Shown: positions 17,067-26,667, counted from the first letter of the stretch. The stretch is 64,000 nucleotides of DNA from UBA6059 sp964351595 (GCA_964351595.1 CAYGOT010000004.1:67555-131554), one strand, 5' to 3'. Numbers and translations: made by a program. Notes: generated by a model from the letters alone, not told the origin.

Positions 17067-19690
17067 AGTCTCGATCACAGCAATATCCACCCAAGTTTGC
17101 GACAGAGCTGCTGCGCTGGTGGGCCAGAGGTGCCGATATAGAAGACCTCCTCGGAGATATGGAGGAGGAGTTCGACCACCGACTAACGCAACGAGGGAAG
17201 CTAGCAGCTCAGCTCAGCTATATCCGTCATGCGCTATCGCTGATCCTCTCCTACTCGCTCAAGCGGCGTAAGCAGTCAGCCGCCTATTCACACTACTACA
17301 CCAGTAATAATCTTTCGATGATCCTGAGCTATTTCAAAATAGCCGTCCGCAATTTCTCGAAGCACAAGCTCTTCACAATGGTCAACATTTTCGGCCTTGC
17401 CTTGGGCATGTCGATCTGCCTACTCGCGCTATCCATTACGGTAGCGATCTATCGGTCAGACGAGTATCATGAGCACAAAGACCGCATCCATCAGGTCAAC
17501 ACGTACATTTGGAATGAAGAGGAAAGCAAGACTTTCGGCTCGACATTTCCGGCGGTAGCCGATCATATGAAAGCGAAGTACCCCTTCATAGAGGAAACAC
17601 TCGAGATCAGATCGGGCTTTTCTCCGGAGTTCAACCATCACGGCAATGCGATCAGCTTTGATGGGTATTTTGCCGGGGCATCCTTCTTTGAGGTGTTCAG
17701 TTTTCCGCTGCTAAGCGGTGATCCACACACCGCGCTCGACAAGCCATTCAGCATTGTGCTGACACAGTCTGTGGCGGAGACCTTGTATAAAGAAGAAGAC
17801 CCTATCGGGAAAACCCTGGAGACGAAGCAGGGGACTTATCAGGTCACGGGTGTCATGGCCGACCTGAAGCAAACGCATTTTTACTTTGACCTATTGACCT
17901 CTCACGCTACGTATGAGCAGTTGGTGCCGGATGCCAATCTGGCCAATGACTGGAGTGGCTACCGCAATAACTACCTCTACCTCCTCCTACAGCCTGGCGT
18001 AGACGAGAGGAGTCTGACAGCCGCACTAGCACAGGTATCAACTGTCGCCAGCGAGTTTAACCCCCACCATACTATAGAGCTGGAGTCCTACAATCTCACA
18101 GATGTAGTACCACGCTGGAACATCAGCAATGCCATCGGAATCGGCTGGGACCAGCCTTCGATACTCTTCTTTCTGTCGATTGGACTCTTGATCCTGCTGC
18201 CGGCCGTCTTCAACTATACCAATCTCTCCATCGCAAGGGCACTCAAGCGCGCTAAGGAGATCGGCATCCGCAAAGTAGTGGGTGCTGACAAAGGACAGAT
18301 CAAAGCACAGTTTATCGTCGAGACAGTCCTCCTCGCTTTCCTGGCATTGCTGGGTTCGATTCTGATCTTTATCCCGCTAAGGGAGGAGTTTCTCGATATG
18401 GTGAGGGCAGCTGAAGTACTTGACACCTCCATGGGGCCTGCACAGATCACTGTTTTCATCCTGTTCACCCTACTCGTTGGCTTGTTTGCAGGTATTTTCC
18501 CGGCACGCTATTTCTCGCGACTCAACCCAATTCACACCATGAAGGGTAAGCTTAGCACAGGCGTAGCTAGTGTCTCAGGCATCAAAAAAGGCCTATTCGT
18601 TTTCCAGTTTTTCGTTTCTCTTGTCTTCATCATAGGTGTTGGCACTATCGCCAAACAATACAGCTACGTCCTCAGCCAAAATCATGGCTTTGAGTCGGAC
18701 AATGTGTTGACCATTCCTTTCAATGATATAGACAAGCAAGTCGTCATTAATGAGCTCGGAGCGCACCCCGATGTAAAGTCGATCACCACCGCGTCCAGCC
18801 TACCGGGAATCCTCCTCCCCAGCACCGTCGACGTGACCCCTAATGAAGTTGATACCATCCCGGTCAGTCAGGTGTTCATTGGGGAAAACTTCATCGACCA
18901 TATGGGTATGAAGCTGGTTTGGGGCGAGAGCAAACAGCTCTCTCAGTCCACGCAAAATGAAGAACTGGTTCTGGTCAACGAGCAGTTCCTGAAGTCAGCC
19001 TCGGTCTTCAACATCAAGTCTGACTCTCTGACATTCACTTTGGCCGATGGCACGCCTTGCCGTATCGTTGGTATCCTTGAGGACTTCAACTTTGAGCCGC
19101 TGCATCGGCTCATTCGTCCGCTTGTATTTCGCCATTCACTTGAGCAGAGCCAGTACGCGCTACTCACCATCAACTCTACCGACATCAAAGCCACCATCGA
19201 TGACCTGGATGGCATTTGGTCGGGAATAGATCAGGAGGTTCGGTTTGAAGCGACCTTTCTAGATGACGAGATCGAGAAGGCCTACTCGTTTCTTAGGGCA
19301 CAAATCAAGATCTTCAGCTACCTCAGTGCACTGGCCATCACCATCTCCTGCCTCGGTCTACTGGGCATGGTCGCCTACACCACCGAAAACCGCACCAAAG
19401 AGATCGCCATTCGCAAGATCATGGGCGCCACCAACAAGAGCCTCTACTACCTGCTGACCAAAGACTTCCTCAAGCTGATTATGATCTCGGCACTCATTGC
19501 CATTCCATTCTCCTACTTGTTTTACGACAAGCTCTTCCTGTATTTCCTCATTCGCTATGGGAGTGGGCTAGGGGCCGCCGAGGTGGTCGTCAGTATCATC
19601 TTCCTATTGCTCGTAGGCTTTGCCTCCATCTACTGGCAGACGACCAAGGTGGCGCATACCAATCCTGCTGATAACTTGAGATATGAGTAA
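17063..19690 (+). CDS. MacB-like ABC transporter permease with N-terminal prefix domain
   Basis: An 875-residue inner-membrane protein. Residues about 9-75 form the permease prefix domain (PPKFATELLRWWARGADI, EDLLGDMEEEF). Two FtsX-type units follow, each with a periplasmic MacB-PCD region and a membrane core; EIGIRKVVGADKGQIKAQF and EIAIRKIMGATNKSLYYLL are the two FtsX helical signatures. The family usually works with a separate ATPase for efflux or envelope stress; no ATPase lies next to it. It starts in an overlap with the PadR stop. Confidence 0.9.
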   Translation: MKSRSQQYPPKFATELLRWWARGADIEDLLGDMEEEFDHRLTQRGKLAAQLSYIRHALSLILSYSLKRRKQSAAYSHYYTSNNLSMILSYFKIAVRNFSKHKLFTMVNIFGLALGMSICLLALSITVAIYRSDEYHEHKDRIHQVNTYIWNEEESKTFGSTFPAVADHMKAKYPFIEETLEIRSGFSPEFNHHGNAISFDGYFAGASFFEVFSFPLLSGDPHTALDKPFSIVLTQSVAETLYKEEDPIGKTLETKQGTYQVTGVMADLKQTHFYFDLLTSHATYEQLVPDANLANDWSGYRNNYLYLLLQPGVDERSLTAALAQVSTVASEFNPHHTIELESYNLTDVVPRWNISNAIGIGWDQPSILFFLSIGLLILLPAVFNYTNLSIARALKRAKEIGIRKVVGADKGQIKAQFIVETVLLAFLALLGSILIFIPLREEFLDMVRAAEVLDTSMGPAQITVFILFTLLVGLFAGIFPARYFSRLNPIHTMKGKLSTGVASVSGIKKGLFVFQFFVSLVFIIGVGTIAKQYSYVLSQNHGFESDNVLTIPFNDIDKQVVINELGAHPDVKSITTASSLPGILLPSTVDVTPNEVDTIPVSQVFIGENFIDHMGMKLVWGESKQLSQSTQNEELVLVNEQFLKSASVFNIKSDSLTFTLADGTPCRIVGILEDFNFEPLHRLIRPLVFRHSLEQSQYALLTINSTDIKATIDDLDGIWSGIDQEVRFEATFLDDEIEKAYSFLRAQIKIFSYLSALAITISCLGLLGMVAYTTENRTKEIAIRKIMGATNKSLYYLLTKDFLKLIMISALIAIPFSYLFYDKLFLYFLIRYGSGLGAAEVVVSIIFLLLVGFASIYWQTTKVAHTNPADNLRYE

Positions 19691-20044
19691 GGCTTGTTTC
19701 TGATGGATTTCCTACCGGAAAAAAGCGGGTGCCTTTCTGAGCTGAGGGTGTTATTCTGAGCCAGTCGTCAGACCGCTTCGAGCGGTCAGACGACTTGTCA
19801 ATGCCAGAAACGCGATGAGCAACAGTGCGAATTATACTCATTTCTAGATGTTGGTTGGATCAAGATGATGGGCTAACTTCATGGCTTAGGAGGACTATCG
19901 GTCATTGACACCACCAACGAGTTGTTATCGGATTAGTGACTTATCGTCAAACTATGAACAGAAATTGATATAAGACAAGTTGCACTAACAAGTGCGCATT
20001 ATATAAGTATTAGCGGCAAGCTTTCAGGACAGAACTAGTGAAAT
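19691..20044. other. 354-bp intergenic stretch with a strong hairpin
   Basis: No gene seen. GTCGTCAGACCGCT (19764-19777), loop TCG, AGCGGTCAGACGAC (19781-19794) forms a 14-bp stem with one mismatch, without a U-run. CCTACCGGAA lies at 19711-19720. GCACT-AACA-AGTGC at 19982-19995 is a small palindrome ahead of the next gene. Confidence 0.55.
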
Positions 20045-20824
20045 ATGAATGAGGATGTAAACTCCACGATAATGTCAATAATACTATTCCTGACCTACTT
20101 TATAATTGGACTTTTGACCGAGGGATTTGTTCTATGGCTTTTTCCTAATACAGGACTCGCAGGACTAATTTGTTGGCCAACTGCTTTGTTCTTCAGTTTG
20201 GTATTTGCCTTTGGGGTTCTAAGGGTTCATAAAAAATTCAAGAAAAGACGGGTGACCATTATTTGCTTTGCATCATTCTTATCTATTCAAGTTTTTTTAC
20301 AGTTATTATTGACGCCTCAAGAATATGGAGGAGAACCACTTGAGCAATTTTCAGAGGCAATCACAACGTATAGACAATTTAACCGCAGTGACCGTCGTGA
20401 CTTTTCAACATTAAATCAATTTGAAAGAGTTTCATACATTTTCAAAAACAAGAACACGCTTCCTGATAGCTATTTGATTCTTTCAATTGACAGTGTGAAT
20501 GATCGAGACTTAATTCCTGGTGACCCACATTACTATACTAAATCAAAGACTTACATGATCGAAAAGAGAAATGGAAAGAAGACGTGGAACACGGGGGAAT
20601 TGGGAATTATAGAGAACGATTCTTCCACATTTCTTATTGAGAGACTTCCAGGGGGAGACAGCCTAGTCCACAAGACGTTAGACAACTTCTTAAGAGGTGG
20701 CCTTGGGGATTTTCGAAATGAAAACTTATCTCTTACTGTTACTGAGGACAATTTGCAACTCAAAACAGGGATGCAGAAAGTATTTTATAGCGTATTAGAG
20801 TTGGGAAAGAAAGCCAGTCCCTAA
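20045..20824 (+). CDS. Membrane protein of unknown function
   Basis: 259 residues. Three hydrophobic segments lie in the first 95 residues (around IMSIILFLTYFIIGLL, TALFFSLVFAFGVL and IICFASFLSIQVFLQLLL), followed by a basic linker KKFKKRR between the second and third, and then a soluble C-terminal domain of about 160 residues with mixed strands. The codon use is more A/T-rich than the neighbours. I do not recognise the family. Confidence 0.6.
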   Translation: MNEDVNSTIMSIILFLTYFIIGLLTEGFVLWLFPNTGLAGLICWPTALFFSLVFAFGVLRVHKKFKKRRVTIICFASFLSIQVFLQLLLTPQEYGGEPLEQFSEAITTYRQFNRSDRRDFSTLNQFERVSYIFKNKNTLPDSYLILSIDSVNDRDLIPGDPHYYTKSKTYMIEKRNGKKTWNTGELGIIENDSSTFLIERLPGGDSLVHKTLDNFLRGGLGDFRNENLSLTVTEDNLQLKTGMQKVFYSVLELGKKASP

Positions 20825-21344
20825 TAGAGTCGGCAACCACAAGCCACAAGACTCACCTCAGCTGGCGCGAGTCTCCAGACGCGTGACTTTTTAATCAATT
20901 TTGTTACCCTGTCAACAGTGCTAGAATGAGGGGCTATCTCGATTTCGCTGCGCTACTCCCGCCTGAAGGCGTAGCAGGCTCGACAGGACGTGGGTATGGG
21001 GACAATCCATGCGCAAGGTTGACTACTCAATATCAATTTACGCCATGTCGACCGTAGCGGAGACATCTCCTTAACAGATGTAAACGCTAGTCAGCCTTCG
21101 ACTCAGCCAGGTGCTCCTTAATTCGACGAATATGAAGGTCGATGCTATCTTCGGATTGAGTATTAGTGTAGAAGAGCTTTTCTGTCAGGTGGAGTAGGTG
21201 ATGAATCATGATCATAGCTGTTGAGTTGATTTGTCCTTACGACGAGGAAGGTTACGGCTTACCCAACCCATGAGTGAAATTCTTTGCTGACAGTCTGATT
21301 TAGTCACAGTCAGAATTATGCTGCTGATTGACTAACTTTAGTAA
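20825..21344. repeat. 520-bp intergenic region with dispersed repeat, copy A
   Basis: The block around GGCGCGAGTCTCCAGACGCG (from about 20859), GTGGGTATGG (20989-20999), ATGTCGACC and GGAGACATCTCC (21058-21070) recurs in the same order in the 22284-22600 gap. Both copies end in a small hairpin of the type ACATC-x8-GATGT. Apart from a weak 42-codon frame on the minus strand (21087-21215), no gene is visible. Confidence 0.55.
21087..21215 (-). CDS. Possible 42-aa protein
   Basis: An ATG-initiated frame (MIMIHHLLHLTEKLFYTNTQ and onward to ALAESK-type helical sequence ending in SKAD). The composition is protein-like and helical, but there is no known family, and it lies in a repeat-containing gap. 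Low certainty. Confidence 0.25.
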   Translation of the reverse strand: MIMIHHLLHLTEKLFYTNTQSEDSIDLHIRRIKEHLAESKAD

Positions 21345-22283
21345 ATGCTCAATGCTTCAGAAATCTATTCCGGGCTGAGCCCCGACCTGGCCACCCTTGA
21401 TGTCGAACGCGCCAGGTTGTATAAAAAGACGCACCCCATCAACATTGGATTTTTCACACTGCTTCTGGGTGGTGGAGCATTGCTTTACTGGTTACTCAAC
21501 AATGCCCTGGACGCAACTTTGAATTGGTATGTCCCTGTTTATTGTGGTACTACATTCATCTGCTTCATTCTTTGGGCGTTTGGTCGAGACTACTACAAAC
21601 AAAAGTTTAAGAAGCTCTTCATTTCAGAAATTGTCCCAAAGATCGTCACCAATCTGGGAGCGGATTTCACCTATGATCATGAGCAGCAAGTCTCGCCCAC
21701 TGAAGTTCGCGATAGCCTGCTCTTCCCAGACTTCAACAAGTTCGATAGTGAAGATCTTGTTCGGGGAACCATTGATGGCGTCACACTCAAATTTGCTGAG
21801 ATCAAGTTGGTGAAGAGTAAAGCCAAAAGCAGCGGCAGTGGCAGTACCCACACGACTATTTTTAAAGGGGTTTACTTCAATGCCAGCCTGCACGTGACAT
21901 TCCCAACTTCAATCTGGCTCGTGACAAGTGAATTCGATGATAAACTGAAAGATTCAAAATTAGCGAAGGTCGTGCTGGAAGATAATCCAATGCGCAAGTA
22001 CAAATACTTTGCGCAAGATCCTGAGGTGGCCAAATCCGTACTCAAGCCCTTCATCCTCGAAAAGATCGATGCGCTCAACCAACGTCTTAAGTCTGAAGGA
22101 ATCGCCAAAAAACCCTTGATCTACCGGTTTAGCAAGAACAGGGTGCAATTGGCCATCTGGACCAAGCATGGGCTCTTTGAACCCAGGTTGTCCCAAACCA
22201 TCAACAGTCGGGAGTTCATCGAAAAACAAACTGCTCCGCTCAATGCTATTGCAGGACTCCTTGGAGAATTGACATTGAACTAA
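21345..22283 (+). CDS. DUF3137-like membrane protein
   Basis: 312 residues with two adjacent membrane segments (residues about 32-48 and 58-76) and a large soluble C-terminal part. The pattern RGTIDGVTLKFAEIKLVKSK, then TTIFKGVYFNASL, matches the DUF3137 core. The function of this family is unknown; the two membrane helices with a cytosolic tail suggest an inner-membrane protein. It stands alone between two copies of the same intergenic repeat. Confidence 0.7.
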   Translation: MLNASEIYSGLSPDLATLDVERARLYKKTHPINIGFFTLLLGGGALLYWLLNNALDATLNWYVPVYCGTTFICFILWAFGRDYYKQKFKKLFISEIVPKIVTNLGADFTYDHEQQVSPTEVRDSLLFPDFNKFDSEDLVRGTIDGVTLKFAEIKLVKSKAKSSGSGSTHTTIFKGVYFNASLHVTFPTSIWLVTSEFDDKLKDSKLAKVVLEDNPMRKYKYFAQDPEVAKSVLKPFILEKIDALNQRLKSEGIAKKPLIYRFSKNRVQLAIWTKHGLFEPRLSQTINSREFIEKQTAPLNAIAGLLGELTLN

Positions 22284-22600
22284 TCAGGCAATGGCTGCTC
22301 CCTTCCAGCGGGTGTCTCTAGACTCGTGTCTTTTCAGCCGCTTCTCACCCCATCCTCATTGCTAGTTTTTGGGGATTCCTTCACTACGTTCGGAATGGCG
22401 TGGGTATGGTGAGTAGCCATAAGCAATTTGGAAAGTTCGACATCCCAATACGTTATGTCGACTGAAGTCAGTCTGGGACTGACATAATGGAGACATCCAC
22501 GAATAGATGTTCAGTAAGACTTCCAAAGGCAGGCGGTCAGACTTGGAAGAAAACCAGAGTAATTATATCTTGAACGGATGCTCATCCAAAACTCGAGACC
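22284..22600. repeat. 317-bp intergenic region with dispersed repeat, copy B
   Basis: Homologous layout to 20825-21110: CAGCGGGTGTCTCTAGACTC (22307-22326), GCGTGGGTATGG (22399-22410), TATGTCGACTG (22453) and GGAGACATCCACG with ACATC/GATGT arms (22490-22510). No gene seen. Confidence 0.55.
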
Positions 22601-23146
22601 ATGAACTTCAAGCACATCAAAGACTCCCAGATCACCATGACACAGCTCATGCTGCCCTCCCACTCCAACTTTAGTGGTAACATCCATGGTGGATATATCC
22701 TGGGATTGATGGATCAGGTAGCTTTTGCCTGTGCTTCTAAGCACTCTGGTCACTACTGCGTCACCGCCTCTGTCAATAGGGTGGATTTTCTCAACCCTAT
22801 CAAAGTAGGGGAACTCATCACCTTGAAAGCATCCGTCAATTTCACCGGTCGTACGTCGATGGTCATTGGACTCAAAGTAGAATCAGAGCATATCCAGACA
22901 GGTGAAAAGAAACACTGTAATTCGTCGTACTTCACCATGGTGGCGAAAGACAAAGAAGGCAAGAGTGTACCCGTTCCGGGAATAATACTAGATTCGGTGG
23001 ATAGTATTCGGCGTTATGCCAGGAGTATCAGAAGACAGGAGCAATCGAAAATCCGCACGGGCAACTTCGATCGATCCAAGTTTGTGGTCAATGACTATAT
23101 CGCCTCGATCGACGGCCACAATGCTAAAGTTGACTTGGGTACTTGA
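22601..23146 (+). CDS. Acyl-CoA thioesterase (hotdog fold)
   Basis: 181 residues with the single-hotdog thioesterase signature: QLMLPSHSNFSGNIHGGYIL, then MDQVAFACASKHSG and VDFLNPIKVGELITL. This resembles the YciA/acyl-CoA hydrolase group, which hydrolyses acyl-CoA thioesters to free acid and CoA in the cytosol. The conserved HGG motif and the following Asp (MDQ) are present. The C-terminal 40 residues are a charged helical extension. It is likely monocistronic. Confidence 0.88.
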   Translation: MNFKHIKDSQITMTQLMLPSHSNFSGNIHGGYILGLMDQVAFACASKHSGHYCVTASVNRVDFLNPIKVGELITLKASVNFTGRTSMVIGLKVESEHIQTGEKKHCNSSYFTMVAKDKEGKSVPVPGIILDSVDSIRRYARSIRRQEQSKIRTGNFDRSKFVVNDYIASIDGHNAKVDLGT

Positions 23147-23189
23147 TTACTCTACGAGCGTTTATCAAACAAAAAAGCTAAATGTAATT

Positions 23190-23423
23190 ATGCAAGCCGG
23201 ACTCGAATCAAAGAAGATAGACTTAATTCAATGGCTCTCGTCAGTCGATGACCTAAAGGTATTAGACCAGATCAGTGACATCCGTGCCAAAGACCTCAAG
23301 GGTTGGTGGTCCGACATCTCAGAAGAGGAAAAAGCTTCCATTACAAAAGGAGTAGAAGATGCCGACAAAGGAAATCTAAAGCCGCATTCTGAAGCTCGAA
23401 AAGTTTATGGAAAGTGGCTTTAG
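23190..23423 (+). CDS. Antitoxin-like protein (RelB/ParD-type module)
   Basis: 77 residues from ATG 23190, helical, with KIDLIQWLSSVDDLKVLDQI and ending in HSEARKVYGKWL. The pattern WWSDISEEEKASI ... GK ... PHSEARKxYGKW is common in small antitoxins upstream of RelE/ParE toxins in Bacteroidota. A downstream frame overlaps its last 17 bases and starts like a ParE toxin but is short. An earlier start in the thioesterase gene would add unrelated residues. Confidence 0.7.
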   Translation: MQAGLESKKIDLIQWLSSVDDLKVLDQISDIRAKDLKGWWSDISEEEKASITKGVEDADKGNLKPHSEARKVYGKWL

Positions 23424-23535
23424 GGTAAAGTGGACAACCCATGCACTTCTAGAACTTCAAGAAACTACAGAAAATGAGGTTGAGATACTCTCCTTCTTTT
23501 CCAATAGGAAAAACCCCGCTGGAAGAAAAATATAA
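23407..23535 (+). pseudogene. Truncated RelE/ParE-like toxin remnant
   Basis: A 42-codon frame starting inside the antitoxin 3' end. FRVKWTTHALLELQET resembles the first strand and helix of RelE/ParE toxins, which usually have about 95-105 residues. The frame ends at TAA 23535 after a short unrelated tail, and no continuation is visible in other frames up to 23692. Probably a decayed toxin. Confidence 0.5.
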
Positions 23536-23692
23536 GCAACAACCATTTGCCTAGGTTGATCTGCAGAATATCCAAGTATTTGCTGCTGGCGGTCGATTCC
23601 AAATAAAGTTACTGCCGATAAGGTTTGAATCTCTCCAAGTGAGCAACGCTTTCCCCTGTCATGCGTACACTTGGCTAGCTAAAGAATAACAC

Positions 23693-24295
23693 ATGAGAAT
23701 ACTTATCATTGGTGGTAACGGTACCATCGGACGCCCCGTCGCAGACCACCTCTCCAAAGCGCACGAAGTACTCACAGCCGGTCGATCACAAGGAGACTTT
23801 ACGGTAGATATAGCGGATAGCGCGTCTATTAAGCAAATGCTCGGGAAAGCAGGTCAGCTGGATGCAATCGTCTCTATCGCCGGTGAAGCGAAGTGGGCTG
23901 ACTTCAATGACCTATTGGAAGAAGACTACTACATAGGCATCAAGAGTAAGCTTATGGGCCAGGTCAACCTTGCGAGGCTAGGCAAAGACTACCTTTCTGA
24001 TAAGGGCTCCATCACATTATCAACGGGTATCCTCGCGGATGATCCGGTGGTCAAGACGGCCAGTGCCGCCATGGTCAATGGCGCGATCCACAGCTTCGTG
24101 CAAGCCGCTGCACTGGAGATGGAAAAGGGTATACGACTCAATGTCGTCTCCTTAGGCATGGTAGAAGACGCTTACGATAAGTACAAAGACTACTTCCCCG
24201 GACATAATCCTATCTCTACCGAGAAAATGATCAACGCTTATCTCAGAAGTATTCTGGGCAAGGGAAATGGTCAGGTCATCCGAGTCTACGATTGA
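23693..24295 (+). CDS. Short-chain dehydrogenase/reductase
   Basis: 200 residues with a Rossmann start ILIIGGNGTIGRPVA (GxxGxxG dinucleotide site) and the short SDR build. IVSIAGEAKW matches the NAG-type motif, and STGILADDPV with the catalytic Ser region follows. A YxxxK in the usual spacing is not clear (the AMVNGAIHSF segment occupies that region), so it may be an atypical SDR. It lies 14 bp upstream of an alcohol dehydrogenase-like gene and probably shares its transcript. Confidence 0.82.
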   Translation: MRILIIGGNGTIGRPVADHLSKAHEVLTAGRSQGDFTVDIADSASIKQMLGKAGQLDAIVSIAGEAKWADFNDLLEEDYYIGIKSKLMGQVNLARLGKDYLSDKGSITLSTGILADDPVVKTASAAMVNGAIHSFVQAAALEMEKGIRLNVVSLGMVEDAYDKYKDYFPGHNPISTEKMINAYLRSILGKGNGQVIRVYD

Positions 24296-24309
24296 TATTG
24301 CGGTAGCGA

Positions 24310-25284
24310 ATGAAAGCGATACTACTCAAGAAATATGGACCTCCCACAGACTTACAAGTTGGGGAAGTTCCAAAGCCCGAACCTACAGATCATCAGGTGC
24401 TCGTAAAGATTCATGCTACCGCAATCAATGACTATGACTGGAGTATGGTGCGCGGCAGGCCTGTTCTATATCAGCTGCTATATGGAGTGGGTAAGCCTAA
24501 GCACCCCATACCTGGAATGGAGCTATCCGGTTCCATCGAAGCTGTTGGAGACAAGGTCACTCAGCATCAGGTGGGTGATGCTGTCTTTGGTGACATCTCT
24601 GAGTTTGGCTTTGGTACCTTAGCAGAATATATCTGCGTACACGAGAACGCGCTGCTCAAACAACCGGCGCACCTGAGCTTTGAAGAGGCTGCATCCCTAC
24701 CGCACGCCTACGGTCTCGCCTATCAGGGTCTTGTGGATAAAGGCCAAATAACCAAGGGTATGAAGGTCCTGATCAACGGAGCTGGCGGAGGCGTTGGCAC
24801 CTTCGGAATTCAGATTGCCAAACTGTACAATGCGGAAGTCACAGGAGTAGATACTGGTGAAAAGCTAAACCGATTGAAAACGTTGGGCTTTGATCATATC
24901 ATCGACTACAAGCAACAAGACTTCACCCAATTGGCAACACAGTTCGACCTCATCCTTGACGCCAAATCCACCCATGGCCCCTTCGCTTATGCCCGTGTGT
25001 TGAAGCCTGGGGGTAGATATGTCACCGTTGGCGGTACAGTGGGTACGCTCCTTCGGATAGCACTTTTCGGATCGCTGGTGAAGTGGTTGCATAAAAAGCA
25101 TGTGGAAATACTAGCACTGAAGCCCAACAAGGATATTGACAAGATTGATCAACATTTTGGTGAAAAGAAGCTGGACTGTGTGATCGATGGCCCCTATCCG
25201 CTCAGTGAAACACCACGGCTGATCCAGTACTTTGGTGAAGGCAGACATACAGGGAAGATCATCATCTCGATGAATATGGACTAG
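24310..25284 (+). CDS. MDR-family NAD(P)-dependent oxidoreductase (quinone oxidoreductase-like)
   Basis: 324 residues of the medium-chain dehydrogenase/reductase superfamily. N-terminal GroES-like domain (PGMELSGSIEAVGDKVTQHQ), then the nucleotide-binding GAGGGVGTFGIQIAKL near residues 157-172. Zinc-site Cys residues of classical alcohol dehydrogenases are absent, so a quinone reductase-like activity with NADPH is more likely. It sits 14 bp downstream of the SDR gene. Confidence 0.88.
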   Translation: MKAILLKKYGPPTDLQVGEVPKPEPTDHQVLVKIHATAINDYDWSMVRGRPVLYQLLYGVGKPKHPIPGMELSGSIEAVGDKVTQHQVGDAVFGDISEFGFGTLAEYICVHENALLKQPAHLSFEEAASLPHAYGLAYQGLVDKGQITKGMKVLINGAGGGVGTFGIQIAKLYNAEVTGVDTGEKLNRLKTLGFDHIIDYKQQDFTQLATQFDLILDAKSTHGPFAYARVLKPGGRYVTVGGTVGTLLRIALFGSLVKWLHKKHVEILALKPNKDIDKIDQHFGEKKLDCVIDGPYPLSETPRLIQYFGEGRHTGKIIISMNMD

Positions 25285-25323
25285 TTCTTGGATAGAACTA
25301 TCGATTGCTCCCTATTGCGTACA

Positions 25324-25343
25324 ATTCCCCCGCATTGGGGAAT
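25324..25343. terminator. Small hairpin after the oxidoreductase operon
   Basis: ATTCCCC (25324-25330), loop CGCATT, GGGGAAT (25337-25343). No U-run follows, so the terminator role is tentative. Confidence 0.35.
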
Positions 25344-25471
25344 ATGTTCCCCATAAATATTCTAGCTGTTTCAGTAGAGTCTCCTCCATTCGGCTCCATT
25401 GCATGAACAGGGTCACTGGCATAGTATTTCGTCAGTGATGCTGTTAGCCTAGCGGCAGAATAACGTTTTCC

Positions 25472-26665
25472 ATGAGCCAAAAAGAACAAAAGAACATACT
25501 CGGTGAAGCACAGCAATACGTGCACTCTTACTTTAAAGAAGAGATGCCGGATGACTTGCTTTTCCATGACATCCTGCATACCGAGGATGTAGTAGAAATT
25601 GTAGAGGAGCTGGGCAAGGAGGCTGACCTTGATAGCGATCAATTGGAAGTACTACAACTGGCTGCATGGTTTCATGACATTGGTTATGCGCATTCTTATG
25701 ACGATCATGAAAACAAGAGCGCTGAAATAGCCGACAGCTTCCTTAAAAAGCACGCCTATGATGTAGACAAAAGGAAAGAGATCAACAGTCTCATTAAGAG
25801 CACGCGCAAAGATGCCCTTAGAGAAAATATACCCTCACAGCTCCTACACGATGCGGACATTGCGCACATTGGTCGCAAGCGATTCTTTCGGCGTGGTGAG
25901 TTGCTGAGAGCCGAATTGGAAAACTACCAAAATCTTGATGTGACCGAGCTGGAATGGCAGGAACGTCAATATGATTTTCTAATCGAAAAACAGTTTCTCA
26001 CCAAAGTGGCCAAAGAGAAATATAGCAAACGACTGGCGAAGAACATCAAAAAGCAACGTCAGCAAGTCATCAAGGCGCGTAAGGTGACCACCAGAAAAAA
26101 GACGGGTAAAAACTTCGGTCGTGGTATCGATACGCTCTATCGCTCCAACTATCGAACCCAAATCAACCTTAGTGCTATCGCTGATGGCAAAGCCAATATG
26201 ATGATCAGTATCAACACCATCCTGATCTCGGTCATCGTCACATTGTCCGGGGCAAGCTTTTCGCTCACGGGCAATTACATAGTTGAGAACTTACGGTTTA
26301 CCGTGCCTATTCTGATCTTATTGATCGGTGCTTTGGCCTCCGTAGTGTTTGCAGTACTATCAGCACGACCAAAAGTCACAGAAAAAGAAATAGACTATGA
26401 GAAAGTCAACGAAAACGAGATGAGTCTTCTCTATTTCGGTAATTTCCTCGGGATTCCTCGTCAGAAGTTTGTCGATTATCTCAATGAACTCAAGGGTGAT
26501 CAGGAGAGGCTATATGATAGTATGTCTTTGGACTTATACAACCTCGGGCTCGTACTGCGAGAAAAGTATCGGTTGCTCACCATTTCATACAACATCTTTA
26601 TGGTTGGTCTTACTCTCACGGTGGTCGCTTTCCTGGGCATTTTCATTTACACCAATTTCCTCTAA
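25472..26665 (+). CDS. HD-domain protein with C-terminal Pycsar effector-type (PycTM) membrane domain
   Basis: 397 residues. The N-terminal HD phosphohydrolase domain (about 15-175) has His36, the His68-Asp69 pair in WFHDIGYAH and a further LLHDADIAHIG. A basic linker leads to GRGIDTLYRSNYRTQINLSA and ADGKANMMISINT, the signature of the Pycsar effector membrane domain (formerly DUF5706), with membrane segments near 245-265 and 275-298 and a third near 370-392. PycTM proteins are effectors opened by cyclic pyrimidine nucleotides in anti-phage defence; HD-PycTM fusions are known but less well understood. No cyclase gene is in the window. The next gene starts two bases after the stop. Confidence 0.85.
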   Translation: MSQKEQKNILGEAQQYVHSYFKEEMPDDLLFHDILHTEDVVEIVEELGKEADLDSDQLEVLQLAAWFHDIGYAHSYDDHENKSAEIADSFLKKHAYDVDKRKEINSLIKSTRKDALRENIPSQLLHDADIAHIGRKRFFRRGELLRAELENYQNLDVTELEWQERQYDFLIEKQFLTKVAKEKYSKRLAKNIKKQRQQVIKARKVTTRKKTGKNFGRGIDTLYRSNYRTQINLSAIADGKANMMISINTILISVIVTLSGASFSLTGNYIVENLRFTVPILILLIGALASVVFAVLSARPKVTEKEIDYEKVNENEMSLLYFGNFLGIPRQKFVDYLNELKGDQERLYDSMSLDLYNLGLVLREKYRLLTISYNIFMVGLTLTVVAFLGIFIYTNFL

Positions 26666-26667
26666 TA

